From the NCBI RefSeq assembly GCF_010389155.1, contig NC_057765.1, positions 43,977,559 to 44,041,558 on the forward strand: a stretch of 64,000 nt of DNA, given 5' to 3'. The notes under the pieces are model-generated. The model saw nothing but the letters and a program-made list of their open reading frames with translations. It was not told the DNA's origin and searched no databases. A program made the position numbers and the translations under genes. Source of the stretch: Erigeron canadensis. Taxonomy: Eukaryota; Streptophyta; Magnoliopsida; Asterales; Asteraceae. This document shows positions 1 through 11,887 of this stretch, piece after piece. How positions within the stretch are numbered: the stretch's first letter is position 1; every line of letters starts with the position of its first letter.

Positions 1-236
1 AAAATAAAAGGATAAACTAAAAATAGGAAAGAATGAAAGAAAAAGTAATATAATATAAATAAATGTTTATTAGAATATCTTATAATTGTCTACCAAATTT
101 TTTTTTTATAATATATTTGAACTAAAATACCTGATAATATATTGCGCATAATACTAAAATATGTAAGTAGAATATCTTCGGTAAAAGTTGTTAAATATGT
201 GAAGTAAATATATTATATATATACATATATATCTTT

Positions 237-402
237 TGGTCCGGTCCGGTTTTTTACGGTTTACGTTTTGCTCAAACCGTAACCGGACCAAGGAACCCGG
301 TTTTTCAAAAATTAAAACGTCAGACCAGACTTTAACAACCCAATCCGACCAAACCAATCCAAGTACCCCAGTTTGGTCCGGTTTTGACGGTTTGATGAAC
401 AC
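237..402. mobile_element. degenerate hAT-type MITE fragment
   Basis: The stretch is rich in GGTCCGGT / ACCGGACC words and ends in GATGAACACCCTTA, whose complement TAAGGGTGTTCATC resembles the ends of plant hAT-type miniature elements. The left end cannot be matched to it, so this is probably a truncated copy. The short ORFs across it on both strands are artefacts of the repeat composition. Confidence 0.3.
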
Positions 403-407
403 CCTTA

Positions 408-703
408 GCCGGGAGTATACCGGAGGAGAGAGAAGGAAGATTTCGGGGTTGTTCACCACGTGAGGGAAAGAGAGAGGGATGAGAGAGAAAAGAGATGATT
501 GGATGTTTCAGAAAATGATTTTTCTTTAATTATGGCAAATGAAGATTTATATATACATATGTATTGATCTATATGTATGAGAGGAAGAAGACTATCGATC
601 TGGATTTGTAGTTTTTTTTTATAATTTTATTTGTTATTAATTGCAACTCAGCCCCTGAACTATATATCTATTAATTGCAATTCATTCCCTAAACTATTAA
701 CAG
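408..703 (+). repeat. direct repeat, copy 1 (about 295 bp)
   Basis: From the word GCCGGGAGTATAC to AAACTATTAACA this segment is repeated in the same orientation at 1891-2164. It holds a GA-rich tract, TATGAGAGGAAGAAGAC and CCTGAACTATATATC. The two copies are about 85-90% alike by eye and 1.2 kb apart. They could be terminal repeats of a small element or a segmental duplication. No PBS, polypurine tract or coding capacity was seen between them. Confidence 0.6.
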
Positions 704-1425
704 TACTGTTTCGGTCAAAAATTACCTAAGATAATTTTAGAAAGGATTTTAGACAACTAATGAACCGAATATTTGTAAGTGAGGTTTGGTATTCAAGGAT
801 CTTCAAATAAAAAAGAAAAGTTTTTTTTTATCAAAAATAAATAAACTTTTTCATGATTCTTTAACAACAGTACTTATGTTAAAGTTTCAATCTTTATTAC
901 AAATTACAAATTTTAATTGTCATATTTGGGTTTAGATTGATTTACCCACAAATACCCCCAATTTATTTTTTATTTATTTTTTGATTGGTGAAACCCTAGC
1001 CGCAATGCAGTGTAGAGAGAGAATGTGAGAGTGTGTAGTAGAAGACTAGAAGATGGAAGAATAATTGAACCTGATCTTTAAAGTGTAATTTTTATTTTAA
1101 ATTTGGAAAATAATTAATTTTCTTTACAAAATAGTCTAAAAGTCTTTCTAACACTTTGAGAAGGTGACATGTGGTATCCACTAATTCTCTTTCATAATCT
1201 TGCCCCTGATTTTTCCACATGTCATCATCCAATAATTAGGAAGATTTTTAGGTTAAGAGGATTAATCATTTCCCTTTAAAATTTGGAAAGTTGTTAATTT
1301 GTACTTTGATCCTTGTGCTTTTAGCTATTTATGGTTTTATCGCAATTTGCAATTTTCTAAAAAAGGGTATTACATTATTTTAATCGAATCTATTTTAAAA
1401 AGCTTTTCTACCCAATTACCTTGTA
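704..1425. other. AT-rich intergenic DNA
   Basis: This is the space between the two direct-repeat copies, up to the Helitron-like fragment. I see no coding region or recognised element. Confidence 0.5.
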
Positions 1426-1684
1426 CGAGCATGTTACCCGTACAATGTGGCGGCGATGACATTAGTTGCGATGTAGTAGTGTCAATGGATGATGATGACG
1501 TTTGCGTCAAGTGGTGTAAAAAATTAATACAAAGACATTTGAAATTAGGGATGGTGAATATATTTTTAAAAGATTATAAAATTATTGCGTAAGTTAATTA
1601 ATTAAGGGTAAAATGATAATTTTGCATGTACCAAAATTTTAAACTTTTCAACATAATCGTATAATTTTCATATAGTAGTATAGA
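1426..1684 (-). mobile_element. non-autonomous Helitron-like element, copy 1
   Basis: Read on the minus strand it begins A^TCTATACTACTAT and ends GGGTAACATGCTCG^T. It shares the internal word TTACCCTTAATTAATTA (or close variants) with the copy at 37228-37496. Insertion between A and T and the absence of a target duplication fit Helitron behaviour. The terminal CTCG differs from the usual CTRR. It has no Rep/helicase ORF. The 97-codon ORF on the plus strand here runs through repeat sequence and is not believed. Confidence 0.45.
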
Positions 1685-1890
1685 TAATATAAAATGTTAA
1701 GGGCAATATTGATAATTCAAAATCAGAAAATACTAAAAACAAAAAGAGGCATTTTATTTTTATAAAGAAGTAAAGATAATGAACAAACCCATCTAATACT
1801 ATAATTAAAGGCATGACAACATATTTGGGGGGGAGGGAGTGGGTGCGGTAAAATGTTTCCCTAATCTCGGCCTCGCACGGGTACACTGCC

Positions 1891-2164
1891 GCCGGGAGTA
1901 TACTGGAGGAGGGTTGTTCACCGTGTGGAGGAAAGAAAAAGGGAGGAGAGAGAAAATAGATGATTGGATGATTGAGAAAATGATTTTTTTTTTAATTATG
2001 GCAACTGAAGATTTATATATATGTATCGATCTATATGTATGAGAGGAAGAAGACCATCGATCTGGATCTGTAGTTTTTTTTTTAATTTTATTTATTATTA
2101 ATCACAATTCAGTCCCTGAACTATATATCTATTAATTGCAGTTCATTCCCTAAACTGTTAACAA
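1891..2164 (+). repeat. direct repeat, copy 2 (about 275 bp)
   Basis: This is the second copy of the segment at 408-703. It starts GCCGGGAGTATACTGG and ends near AAACTGTTAACA. It lacks a short piece of the GA-rich part of copy 1. Confidence 0.6.
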
Positions 2165-2743
2165 TTCACGTCTGTTTTTTTATATTATTAATTGTATTTA
2201 TATATATGTTTTAGTGTATATAGTTTAGAAAATTATATAGTTAAAAAAAATAAATGTAAAAGAAATGATGATGTAGAGATTGAGGAAAATATGAGAAAAG
2301 TGGCGTCAGTGATTTTGAGAAGATTGAGAAAAATTCAGGTGGAAGATTTTGATTAGTGGTAAACTTTGATGAAGGGGTGACCACTCCCTCCCCTTTAGGA
2401 TTAAACTTTGACCCCTTATGCTCGCATTTAGGTTTCCTAAAATTCAAATCATCAATCTTATAAAAGGACTTTCTTAATGCAAGGCTATAACCAGTTAGTA
2501 CTTCTATTTCTTAATAAAAAAGAAAACTAAAAAATATACGTTGATAAAAGTGAATAATTCTACTCGTATAGTTTAACCATATAATCTTGGACCTTTCGAG
2601 TTAGTGATTATTTGGATTTGTTTGTTCATTTAAAACATTTTCAATAAAGATTTTTAATGGAAGTTGGAGAGAATTAAAAGTTTTACGAATAGGTCTTAAT
2701 ATAAAAGTTTAAGCTGGTATAAAGTATAACTATAAAATAATAT
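2165..2743. other. AT-rich intergenic DNA
   Basis: No gene, element boundary or conserved motif was recognised here. Confidence 0.5.
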
Positions 2744-3026
2744 GAGGGCATCTCCAATGGAGCTTTATGTAAAGCTTTTATAAAACTTTTTACTATTTGA
2801 AAAAGTTTTTGCCAAAGGTTTTTACCATTGAAGTGAAAAGCTTTTTTTTCAATAGATTGAAGAATTTCAAGTATTTGCAAAAAAGATGACACTCTCTTTC
2901 TTCATTATTTCATATTTAAAAAACAATTAAAAGACTTTTTTTGAGTTGTAACCATTTGAGCTCTCATTTGATGACAAACTTTTTATAAAAAGCTTTTAGA
3001 AAAAACCTATATCATTGGAGATGCTC
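2744..3026. mobile_element. PIF/Harbinger-type MITE with GCATCTCCAATG ends
   Basis: The left end reads GGGCATCTCCAATGGAGC and the right end CATTGGAGATGCTCC, an inverted pair. GCATCTCCAATG ends are typical of plant Tourist-like (PIF/Harbinger) miniature elements. The interior is AT-rich with repeated AAGCTTTT words and has no ORF. No clear three-base target duplication was found. Confidence 0.55.
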
Positions 3027-3883
3027 CGAGGAGGCTTTATTGGGGTTTGTCTATATGTGTTGAGTTTGACTTTTTAAAGTGATAAATATACGGGTGAAGG
3101 GCCTCTCAAGTTAATTTTAAGTCAAGATTCAATTGTCAAAATTTCAAGACAATCATTTAATCTTGACTTTTGAATAAATCCAATGATAAAAATTTCTCCA
3201 ACTTGACTGGTCAAACTGGAACCTCGCTCTAAATATATGAGGTTTTTTCATGAATTTTTAAGTTGGGTCTTTCACAGATGCAGACCAAAACTTATGTGTA
3301 TGTATATATAAAAAAAGGTTTAAGTTATAAACTTGCTATATATATATTTTTTATCTTGTTTCCTTATAAATAACAAACTTTAAAACATATCAATAGTTAT
3401 TCATATTTTATTTCAATATAAACATTAAATTCTTATTTATTGGAAAAAAAAATGTTAATAATGCCAAGTTGTTATATGATGATGAATAGTTTGAGTGAGA
3501 TTTTTTTTTTTAATACTAGAAAAACCTTTGAAAACATATTAACTGAATTCACATTTTATGAAATTCATACCTATTACTTAAAAAAAGCTTTGAAATATAT
3601 CACTTAAGTTATATTTATCTAAAGTATATTACTTACAATATAACAAAACATAAAAAATATAGTCAGTTACAAAAAACAATCATTTATTCTTTGAATGTTC
3701 TTATCATTAATAGGTATGAAAAATTGTGCTCGTAAATATAAATGGAGTACATAAAAAGTTGAATATATGAAAATATATAGTCAGTTATAAAAAACATAAT
3801 GTTGTAAATAGCTGGTTGACTTATTTTAGGTGTTTTGATGTATTTGTTATTGCAAAAACGTAATAAAATAATCCTTGTTATAT

Positions 3884-4029
3884 GAAACAAAGTCCAACTA
3901 GCCTTCAGATGAATATTACTCTACTGGTTCGTCATCCTTCAAATATTAGAAGTTAGGAAACAAAGTCCAACTAGCCTTTAGATGGATATTACTCGACTAG
4001 TTAGTCATACTTCAAACATTAGAAGTTAG
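3884..4029 (+). repeat. tandem duplication, 2 x 73 bp
   Basis: Unit 1 (3884-3956) and unit 2 (3957-4029) both start GAAACAAAGTCCAACTAGCC and end AGAAGTTAG. They differ at about eight positions. No coding role is apparent. Confidence 0.85.
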
Positions 4030-4137
4030 ACGAATGATGAATGATCATAGCGTTTCTTGATACGAGATGATGTGTAACAACAATTTGATTGGTATGATGT
4101 GTAATTAGTAGGTTCCATTTTCTACCTTAATAGTAAA

Positions 4138-4236
4138 AAAGGTCCTCTAATATTTGCATGGAGAGAAGGATTGAGCCTATGACCTCTAAAGGGCAGAGCA
4201 TTTACCACTAATCAAAACCATGCTGCTTTATCCTTA
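4138..4236 (-). mobile_element. tRNA-derived SINE-like head
   Basis: On the minus strand a box A-like TTAGTGGTAAATG is followed about 30 bp later by a box B-like GGTCATAGGCTCAATCC, the spacing of an internal RNA polymerase III promoter. It does not fold as an intact tRNA, so a SINE head or tRNA relic is more likely. The downstream limit is not visible. Confidence 0.35.
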
Positions 4237-4255
4237 AAACATATGTTTTTATTAA

Positions 4256-4568
4256 TCTATAATACTTTATAAAGCAAAATACTCTTTTTTTTCTATTAAA
4301 CATTCAACCTTTGAAATATCATTTTTACCGTTAAAATTATAGTTACTCATATTAAATGAGTATTGTTATTCCAGAAATGCCCCAATAAGTTTGTCATTCG
4401 CTTTGTAAGGAAATATCATACCATAATATTCTATTTTCAGGAGTGACACTTTTCATTATCTATACTATTCTTTTACGTAAACTACATTTACATTAATAAG
4501 TACACCGTTAACACCACCATCACCCGTCGTCGGTGCCCTGTCGCAACATTGCGCGGGTACTCCTCTCG
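4256..4568 (+). mobile_element. non-autonomous Helitron-like element, copy 2
   Basis: It begins A^TCTATAATACTTTATAAAGC and ends GCGCGGGTACTCCTCTCG^T, matching the pattern of the copies at 1426-1684, 37228-37496 and 48678-49146. No ORF is present. Its right end directly abuts the 9-bp duplication of the Mutator-like element that follows. Confidence 0.5.
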
Positions 4569-4577
4569 TTAAAACTA

Positions 4578-5976
4578 GGGTTTTTTGTTTGGAAAGTATC
4601 TCAACTTGTCACTTTTTACTTTATTGAGGTCAAAAGAAAAAAATGTTCTATGTTGAGGACAAAAACCGGCTAAAATATCTATTATAGGTCCGTACTGGCT
4701 AATACATGATGTGGGGTCGGTCATTACTCACGTGGCAATCATCTGTACAACAAGAACTCACCTAACCATCGAATTAATTTATAAAATCAATGTTACTCCA
4801 TTTTTTATGGCTGCTTATGCTTACATTTATAAAATCAAAGTTACAATCGAAACCACTAATATATCCTCACATTACTTACTTTCTTTTCACAACTCTTCCA
4901 TTTATCCCCTCATCTCCATCTATCCATCAGATTCAAACAATGTAAATTGTAAAGAAATCTATTTTTTGTTCTTTTATCAACCACCATTGGAGTATCGATA
5001 GTCTTGGCAATCAGCGTCTTCAAGTTTGATCACTTTTACTCTACAAGATCTATTGCTTCCGTACCATACCATCAATCCTTAGCAATCTCACCAATATTTA
5101 GCGAGGTGTACCCTGTTTAAATGTGGTTCTAGATCGCCAAGTTCTTTTTTTGTTGTTGAATATAGATCGAGTTGCAGCAGCCGACGTTTTTATCATTCCC
5201 ACCGCCGCTGACCACCACTACTCCTTCGGTTGGCCACCATGTGGTGGCTGATGGTTCGACTCAGCCTAACAAAACTACTGATGTTTTCGAAATGGGGGGA
5301 TCTGTGAATAATTCTGACGACTTTATGTTTAGGGGAGAAAACGGGGCTGCTTCAATAAGAAAAAACCCTAACCGCCGCTGACCACCACTGCTTCGCCGGA
5401 AGTTGTACCCGCCGGCATGAACATCACCATCGCTATATATGGGTCTTATATATTATGTGGGAGGTTATACATATATGGGTTTTGAGATATTAATGTTTGT
5501 TAATTGAATAGAAGATGAGGTTGGAAATGAAAATGGATTTGATTTGAATTTAGAAAATGTTATAATTCTGGGTGATGGATTTATTAGACATCATCTCTCC
5601 CTCCTCATTTTTTCTTTTGCTTTTGCAGATGATCAGCAAATTATTTTTTTGTTTTGTATTTCATTGTTGAAACATTAAAATCGATCAAAATATGGTGAAT
5701 CTATTAAAGTTTTGCTTCACAAAAGTCATTTGAGAATTGAGATAGATGGTGTTTGATAGAGATGATATGAATATGATGACATGACATACACTTCATTATT
5801 TTTTTTCTTTTATTTAATATAAAATTAAATTAAAATTAAATTATGACCGGTAACCTGTTGCTTAGGCCACAATAAACGGTTTAGCCGGTTTTTGTCTCCA
5901 ACATAGAACATTTTTTTCTTTTGACCTCAATAAAATAAAAAGTGACAAGTTGAGATACTTTTCAAGTAAAAAGCCC
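4578..5976. mobile_element. non-autonomous Mutator-like element with perfect 9-bp TSD
   Basis: The first and last roughly 100 bp are inverted copies at about 90% identity: from GGGTTTTTTGTTTGG on the left and GGGCTTTTTACTTG read inward from the right, through AAGTATCTCAACTTGTCAC, to ACAAAAACCGGCTAAA. The nine bases TTAAAACTA lie immediately outside both ends (4569-4577 and 5977-5985). Long TIRs with a 9-bp duplication are the hallmark of Mutator-like elements. No MURA-type transposase is present, so it must be mobilised in trans. The interior (about 5000-5420) is GC-richer than its surroundings and carries a small coding-like block, which makes a Pack-MULE possible. Confidence 0.88.
5175..5384 (+). 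pseudogene. coding-like block inside the Mutator-like element (possible captured exon)
   Basis: After a splice-acceptor-like GAGTTGCAG an open frame runs through a Pro/Thr-rich start (FLSFPPPLTTTTPS) to an acidic part (NNSDDFMFRGENG) and stops at CGCCGCTGA. There is no ATG at its start. Its first and last parts share a duplicated word, CCGCCGCTGACCACCACT. GC content is above the flanks. I do not recognise the protein. It could be an exon captured by the element or simply GC-rich filler. Confidence 0.25.
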
Positions 5977-6243
5977 TTAAAACTAATATAAAGTATCATC
6001 AACTTATTGTAAAAAATTTAAGAGAAAAATGAATATGTTTTTAATAGCATGTATCATACATGTTTCCTCATAATCTTTTAAAAATTTAAACATTGATTTT
6101 AATCAGATGACTTAATGTTTAATATTTATGTGGGAGGAGATATATGCATGTTATCCCAAAATTTAAATGTAAAAAGTTCCTCGTGTAAAAAGAAAAGGAA
6201 ATTCAAAGTTAAGGTTTATTCAGAGGGCAGATGCCCTGGTGTG

Positions 6244-6255
6244 TATATATATATT
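6244..6255 (+). promoter_or_regulatory. TATA box of the RWD-RING gene
   Basis: TATATATATATT lies 61 bp before the ATG at 6316, leaving room for a 5' leader of about 30 nt. Confidence 0.5.
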
Positions 6256-6315
6256 CCAACTCACCAGGGGCGAATAAAACCCCAAAACAAAATCAGCCAT
6301 CAATCACACTTATCA

Positions 6316-9300
6316 ATGGCCGAAGAAGAAGATATATTGATCGAAATCGAAGCTGCAGAATCCGTTTACGGCGACGATTGTGTTGTTCTGTCACAGTATC
6401 CTCCGCATCTCAACCTTCTTATTAAACCCAGAACCGCCGATGTTTCCTCTCATCAGGTTTTTTTCAGTTCTTTTATTTATTATCTTTATATTAAACTGAT
6501 GATAGATATGTGTTCTTTTAGCTTAAAGTTTGTATCTTTATAGTAGTTTTTAACCTTAGTTGAACTGGGTTTTAATTAGATGTTAGATTTTTTTGGGTTA
6601 TGGAAAACAATATATTATTTTTCATCATTAGGAGTGAAAGTTAGATACTTGACACTTTAAAAGTTTGGTTTCCAATTATTTAAGAGTAACACTGTTAAGA
6701 AAAATGTCTAAATTTTTATATATTCACGAGAGATGCCGGATTCTTAAATAAGTGCATTGACAGACCTAATGTGTTTTGCGGCTATAATAAGCACAACGGA
6801 TCACACGAGAACTCTGCAGTTAAGCATGCTTTTAGGGTTGTTTGGGCGGGCGATTAAGCTTATGAAGTATAAGCTAAGAAATTGTTTGGGTAAAGCTGAT
6901 TTTTTACAAGCTGGCAATGCCTTTTTTTTATGAAGAAATAAGCTTCGTAAGAATAATCCAAATGTTAAGCTTATGACTTTTGATGCTTAATCCAAAAAGC
7001 ATAAGCAAAATAAGCTTTCATACACACCCCCTTAGTCCCGACTCCCGAGTAAATGAGTAGTATCAGGATGGGTGACATGTTTGTGAAGTTTGTGTGTGAT
7101 CGAGAATTTCTTGTTCTGCGAGCTGTTTAATTGCATTTTTATGTTACCTATGGTGGCAGTGGCAACTTCTTTTTATAATGTTAATTGACTTGTTATGACA
7201 CTGCTAAAAATTCCGAGCACTTATGTTTTTGTTTCTTTCTGCAGTTTGTGGAAGCAGTTATAGGGATACAGGCAACTTCCAAGGTATTTTAGGAATCTAA
7301 TGATAATTATGAATTAGAGCTCAGTAGATAGATATTTATAAACACCTAGAAGAAAATGGGCTGACACACATAAGTATGCATATTAATTGTATACATATAA
7401 GTTTCAGAACAACTGGGGTGTGTTATGCGGTGAAGTGTGCAATTGTGTGTAATGGTGAAATAAGAATGTGGAATTCACCTTAAGATTAGTCTTGTCATTG
7501 GGTAGATCTTTGCATGAGACTGTTAATCTGCACAATAATCTAATTTTAATGTTTATATAAAATAGATTCTGCTTATGATTATTAGTTCAGTTTTACAAAA
7601 GCTTGCAATAGAACTGATCATCGAAGCATAGAATGAAATTGCCTATTTACTCGATCTTTTAACTTGCTATTAAAGGATTTAACTTGCATTCTAAGAGACG
7701 TGTTACATGTGAAAGAATTTACTTGCATTTTACTAGACGTAAATCGCTTCTTCTTTCATACCAATCTCTTTATTGGCCATTTATCTATTAGTTCTTTGAG
7801 TAGCAGAATTTGTCAAATACTCAGATAGTTTTTTTTTTTGAAGTTAAAAAAAAACCTCTCAAATAGTTGATTGTTTATTATTACAACTTTAAAAAGTCGT
7901 ACACATGTCCAAACACTATATACTACTACCCACTATATTAAGGCTTGATTTCATTTTCTTTATAATCATATGAGTCATTTCAAAAGGCACATTCGAATAT
8001 CCTTTAAGTTTTGGTATATGAGTTCTCTGAGAGACTACTGCTATTTTTTCTTTCTGCAGTATCCTGATGAGCCACCAGACATCATGATTATAGATTCCAA
8101 AGGTCTCGATGAACAAAGACAAAAGCGTCTCATATCCAATATCCATAACAAGGCCTGTGAACTCTCTTCAAGTTCAATGCTTGTCGCACTTTGTGAGGTA
8201 TATTTCAAGATGAAGTATTTTTCGTTCATCTTCTGTTAAGTTACATTATTTGTTGATATATTGATGTACCAAAGTTATTACTAGGAAGCAGTGGAGCAGC
8301 TCACTAGCATGAATCACCCCGATGGAGATTGTCCCTTGTGTTTATCTTCTTTGGTTGAAGAGGGGGCATCAAATAGCACTCTACCATTTATGAAGTTAAT
8401 GTCTTGTTTCCATTGCTTCCATTGGTAAGTTTCTAGTTTCATTTCTTTGAAGTGATGATTCTATTGTGCTTGATACTTGTCAAGGAGTTCTAACATTTGT
8501 ATTCATCATTAACTTGAATGCAGTGAATGTATTATAAGGTGGTGGAACTGGCTTCAGATGCATAAAGAAGCCGATCGTGCTTCTTCATCTGGCCGAACTG
8601 CACATAAAAACACGGAAGATGGACATGGTACTTGTCCAGTTTGTCGTAAGGTGTTCCATACCAAGGACATTGAACATGTGCTTGACTTGGTGGGGTCATA
8701 TTCTCAGTTGGTATGTCTTCAAAGTCTTAAGTTTTAACATACTTTATTTCGTTATAGTCTGTTTCATTGTTACTGTTGATTCGAGAAATGATCAAAGTTT
8801 CATTACTTGATGTTCACTTCGCATCTTTTGTGACTAAGGCTTGATAGGTTTTGCCATGGTATGATTGATGTGGATATCATGCACTGCTTTGTACACTAGA
8901 TTTCATAAGTTTGGAGTACTCATGTAGTGAGTATGTAAAGTGAGGCTTTCTTTGTATTTTGCTTGCTGAATGTAGATTAAATTCCACAAAAAACCCAACA
9001 CAATAGCTTGCAACAATGAGTGCTTTTTGGGCAAAATGGCAAATTATAGAAATGTAAATGCAAAAACAGAAAATAAATGTCCTGTTTGGTACTTGTTATT
9101 AATCATTTATGAAAGGATGATGGCTCAAAAGTTACAAGTTTTATTATTCAAATTTATATCTGAAACCACAGATCCTAAATATACTACGTTTTATCACTCA
9201 CATATTGAAGAAATTTACCTGAATACTCATAATTTTTTTATAAATACAATGATATCCATATCCCGATTCCTGACAATTTAGAATTCTGTCTTTTTGCCTA

Positions 9301-11219
9301 TACTTTTACTTAAACTGATGACCATGTAGTTTTTATGGCAATATTATTTCCCAGACCTCTTGTAGCTACCCCAGTTGTTTATTACTGTACTTACCTTCAT
9401 ACCTTGTTTATATATCCCGAGACTAGGTTTACCAATATGAGAAATATATGTTGGAGGCTTCTTGAATCTAGGCATTCTACATTGAGATTTTATTATGACT
9501 ATCTACTAGATTTAGAGTTGGTTAAATTTTGACTCATTTATGGTAGAATGAGTTGATTTGGGGTGTGTTTTATATACAATTTGTAACTCTATAGAAACAA
9601 GGATATGGGTTGAAGTGTTGAACAAGTCCACTAACATGTAGAAAATATCAGGCGTTAAGTTTTATTCAAAATAGTCAAATATCGTAACTCTTGTAATAAT
9701 GTTTGACACGAACTTTTATAGTTCTTTCCCAAGTTTTGGACTTATAAAGTGTTTCGGGTCAATCAACATTTAGTCATTTACAGAAGCTCAACTGTTTTGA
9801 CCTCCTTAATTTGCAAGGGTAACTAACTATTTTGCCACTGTTAAAAATATATGGTCCTCGGTTGATTACATATCCCTTTGGTTTTTAGTTACAGCAGACC
9901 CTTAGCCTTTTTCTCCGTTCTTTTGGATTTTAGTCCGTTAAATATTCCACTGGCTTAAGAAGATTCTGAATAATAGGGATGGCATAAGGCCATTAGGGCT
10001 TGGAGCAAATTTTTATATTTGGTCTTTTCGATTGAAGAAATAAGGATTTAGAATTTGAAAATGAAACGTCAAATATAGTGGCGATGTGGTGTAACTCACT
10101 AACTCTTAGGGACCATAAAAATGGGCTTGATCAATTTTTCTTAAAAATAATGAAAGGTTTGGTTGCTCAGATAGTTATTGAATCTTCTTAAACCAGTGTG
10201 GAAACAATCGGTGGCATAATGGCCTAGCTTTACCTTTGAGACAACCCCGGTGAATAATCGTTTGTTATTTATATTATTTTCAGAATCTTGAGGACTCGGA
10301 AATTTTAGAAAGCGACGTGCTTCTTCACTCAAATTCAGAAAACACAAGGAGACAGAAGTTTGAGGCCATACTGAAGCTTCAGCAGGAGAACAATGGCTTG
10401 ATTGAGCCAAAAAAGACTGAGGTTTTGATGCCTGGTATGTACCTTCCCTGTCCTGTAGTCACCCCCACCACCGCCTTGGACAAAGACACAACCACCACCA
10501 CTGGTGTGGACCAAGACACCTCTAATGGTTTACAGACTACTGAATCTAAAGCTGATAGGGGGAGTAGTAGTATCAGTAGAAACTCGCGGCCAAAAAGCAA
10601 GTATAGGGGAAGAAACTCAAGAACTACCACCACTGGCTCAGAAAAAGACAACGCCACCACTGCTGGCCTGGACAAAGACACTGTCAATGGTGAACAGACA
10701 ACTGAACCTAAAGGAGATAGGGAGAGTAGCAGTAACCTGAGAAACTCAGGACCAAGAAGCAAGTATAGAGGAAGAAACTCAAGGACCACCACCACTGGCT
10801 CAGACAAAGACAACGCCACCACTGCTAGGCTGGACAAAGACACCGCCATCACTGCTAGCCTGGATGAAAACTTTGTCAATGGTGAACAGACATCTGAACC
10901 TAAAGGAGATAGGGCGAGTAGTAGTAACCTGAGAAACTCAGGACCAAGAAGCAAGTATAGAGGAAGAAACTCAAGAACCACCACCACTGGCTCAGACAAA
11001 GACAACGCCACCACTGCTGGGCTGGACAAAGACACCGCCATCACTGCTAGCCTGGACAAAGACGTTGTCAATGGTGAACAGACAACTGAATCTAAAGGAG
11101 ATAGGGCGAGTAGCAGTAACCCTAGAAACTCAGGGCCAAGAAGCAAGTATAGAGAAAGAAACTCAACAACTCAAGTTAATAGACAATGGATTATTAGAGA
11201 AACTGGAAATGCTCAGTGA
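6316..11219 (+). CDS. RWD-RING finger protein, RNF25-like E3 ubiquitin ligase
   Basis: Six exons join in frame with GT-AG introns: 6316-6456, 7245-7283, 8060-8197, 8285-8424, 8524-8710, 10284-11219, giving 526 aa. Residues about 5-105 form an RWD domain (IEAAESVYGDDC; YPDEPPDIMI), a fold that binds ubiquitin-conjugating enzymes or partners. Residues 122-193 are a RING finger: C122-x2-C125, C147-x-H149-x2-H152-x2-C155, C190-x2-C193, all ligands present. This order matches RNF25/AO7-type E3 ligases; substrates are unknown. The tail (315-526) has three imperfect copies of a 54-64 residue unit (SKYRGRNSR... TTTTGSDKDN... VNGEQTTEPKGD) and looks disordered. The start is the first ATG after the TATA box and opens the RWD domain directly. 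Intron 1 carries a small MITE; intron 5 is 1.6 kb. Confidence 0.93.
6835..7031. mobile_element. Tourist-like MITE in intron 1 of the RWD-RING gene
   Basis: The element runs from GGGTTGTTTGGGCGGGC to CATACACACCCCC, and TTA lies directly outside both ends (6832-6834, 7032-7034). The interior is palindromic around AAGCTTAT words. The TTA duplication and GGGTGTTTGG-type end suggest the PIF/Harbinger (Tourist) class. Confidence 0.6.
10581..11126 (+). repeat. coding tandem repeat in last exon (about 160/192/192 bp)
   Basis: Three head-to-tail copies begin with the Asn-Ser codons before the SKYRGRNSR motif, at 10581, 10743 and 10935. The first copy lacks about ten codons that the other two share. 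All copies are in frame, so length changes leave the RING protein open. The low sequence drift suggests recent duplication. Confidence 0.85.
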
Positions 11220-11887
11220 AAGGTTAATTTTAGCCTATGAAGGTGAACTGCAATATTTTCCGGATAGTCAACATTTTGACCTCTGTTTGGTTGTCAAGGA
11301 GATTATCATTTCATTTCATTCCATTCCATGTCATGTTGGCGGTGTAATTTTGTTTCAGTTTGATTGAAGTACTGTAGGATTTGGGACCTATTTAAGCTCC
11401 CGAGTTCACTTGTGGAGAGAAGCGAGATGTGATTTTGATTGTACTTATGAAAAATGGATGAGGTTTCCCTATTTAAGGTTAACAACCTCAAGAATATAGT
11501 TAGCAGGATTTAAACCTAAATCATCTTGCAAAGATGATGGTTGAATTTACTTACGGAGTGAAGCAGAATGAAAAAAAAATTATTTTCTTAAAGTGGGAGG
11601 ATTCATTTTTTTTTTTACTCATGTTATAACCTGAGCTACCTACATCTTTTTTTTTAATGCGTTTTGCTTATTATATTTTTTGATTTTTTTTGAAATTTAT
11701 TTTTATGATATGACAAAAATATCGGTTTTTTAAACATTGCTTCCCAGAATATTTCTTTATCTTCTGATCAAAATACATGATCATTTGGAATGTTCAAAAA
11801 CAAATAGTTGGCTTGGAGAACTACGATCTATATATGGAGTGCTAGTTGCCGGGTTTAGCCTATCCAGTCTGTGTAGGCATAGAGCTC

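Noticed and set aside
4711..5001. 96-codon ORF inside the Mutator-like element
   Set aside because: AT-rich composition, no recognisable domain, and overlaps the inner edge of the TIR region.
10379..11146. Long 255-codon ORF on the minus strand opposite the RNF25-like last exon
   Set aside because: It is the mirror of the in-frame coding repeat, has no ATG-context or family features, and the plus-strand frame joins perfectly to five upstream exons.
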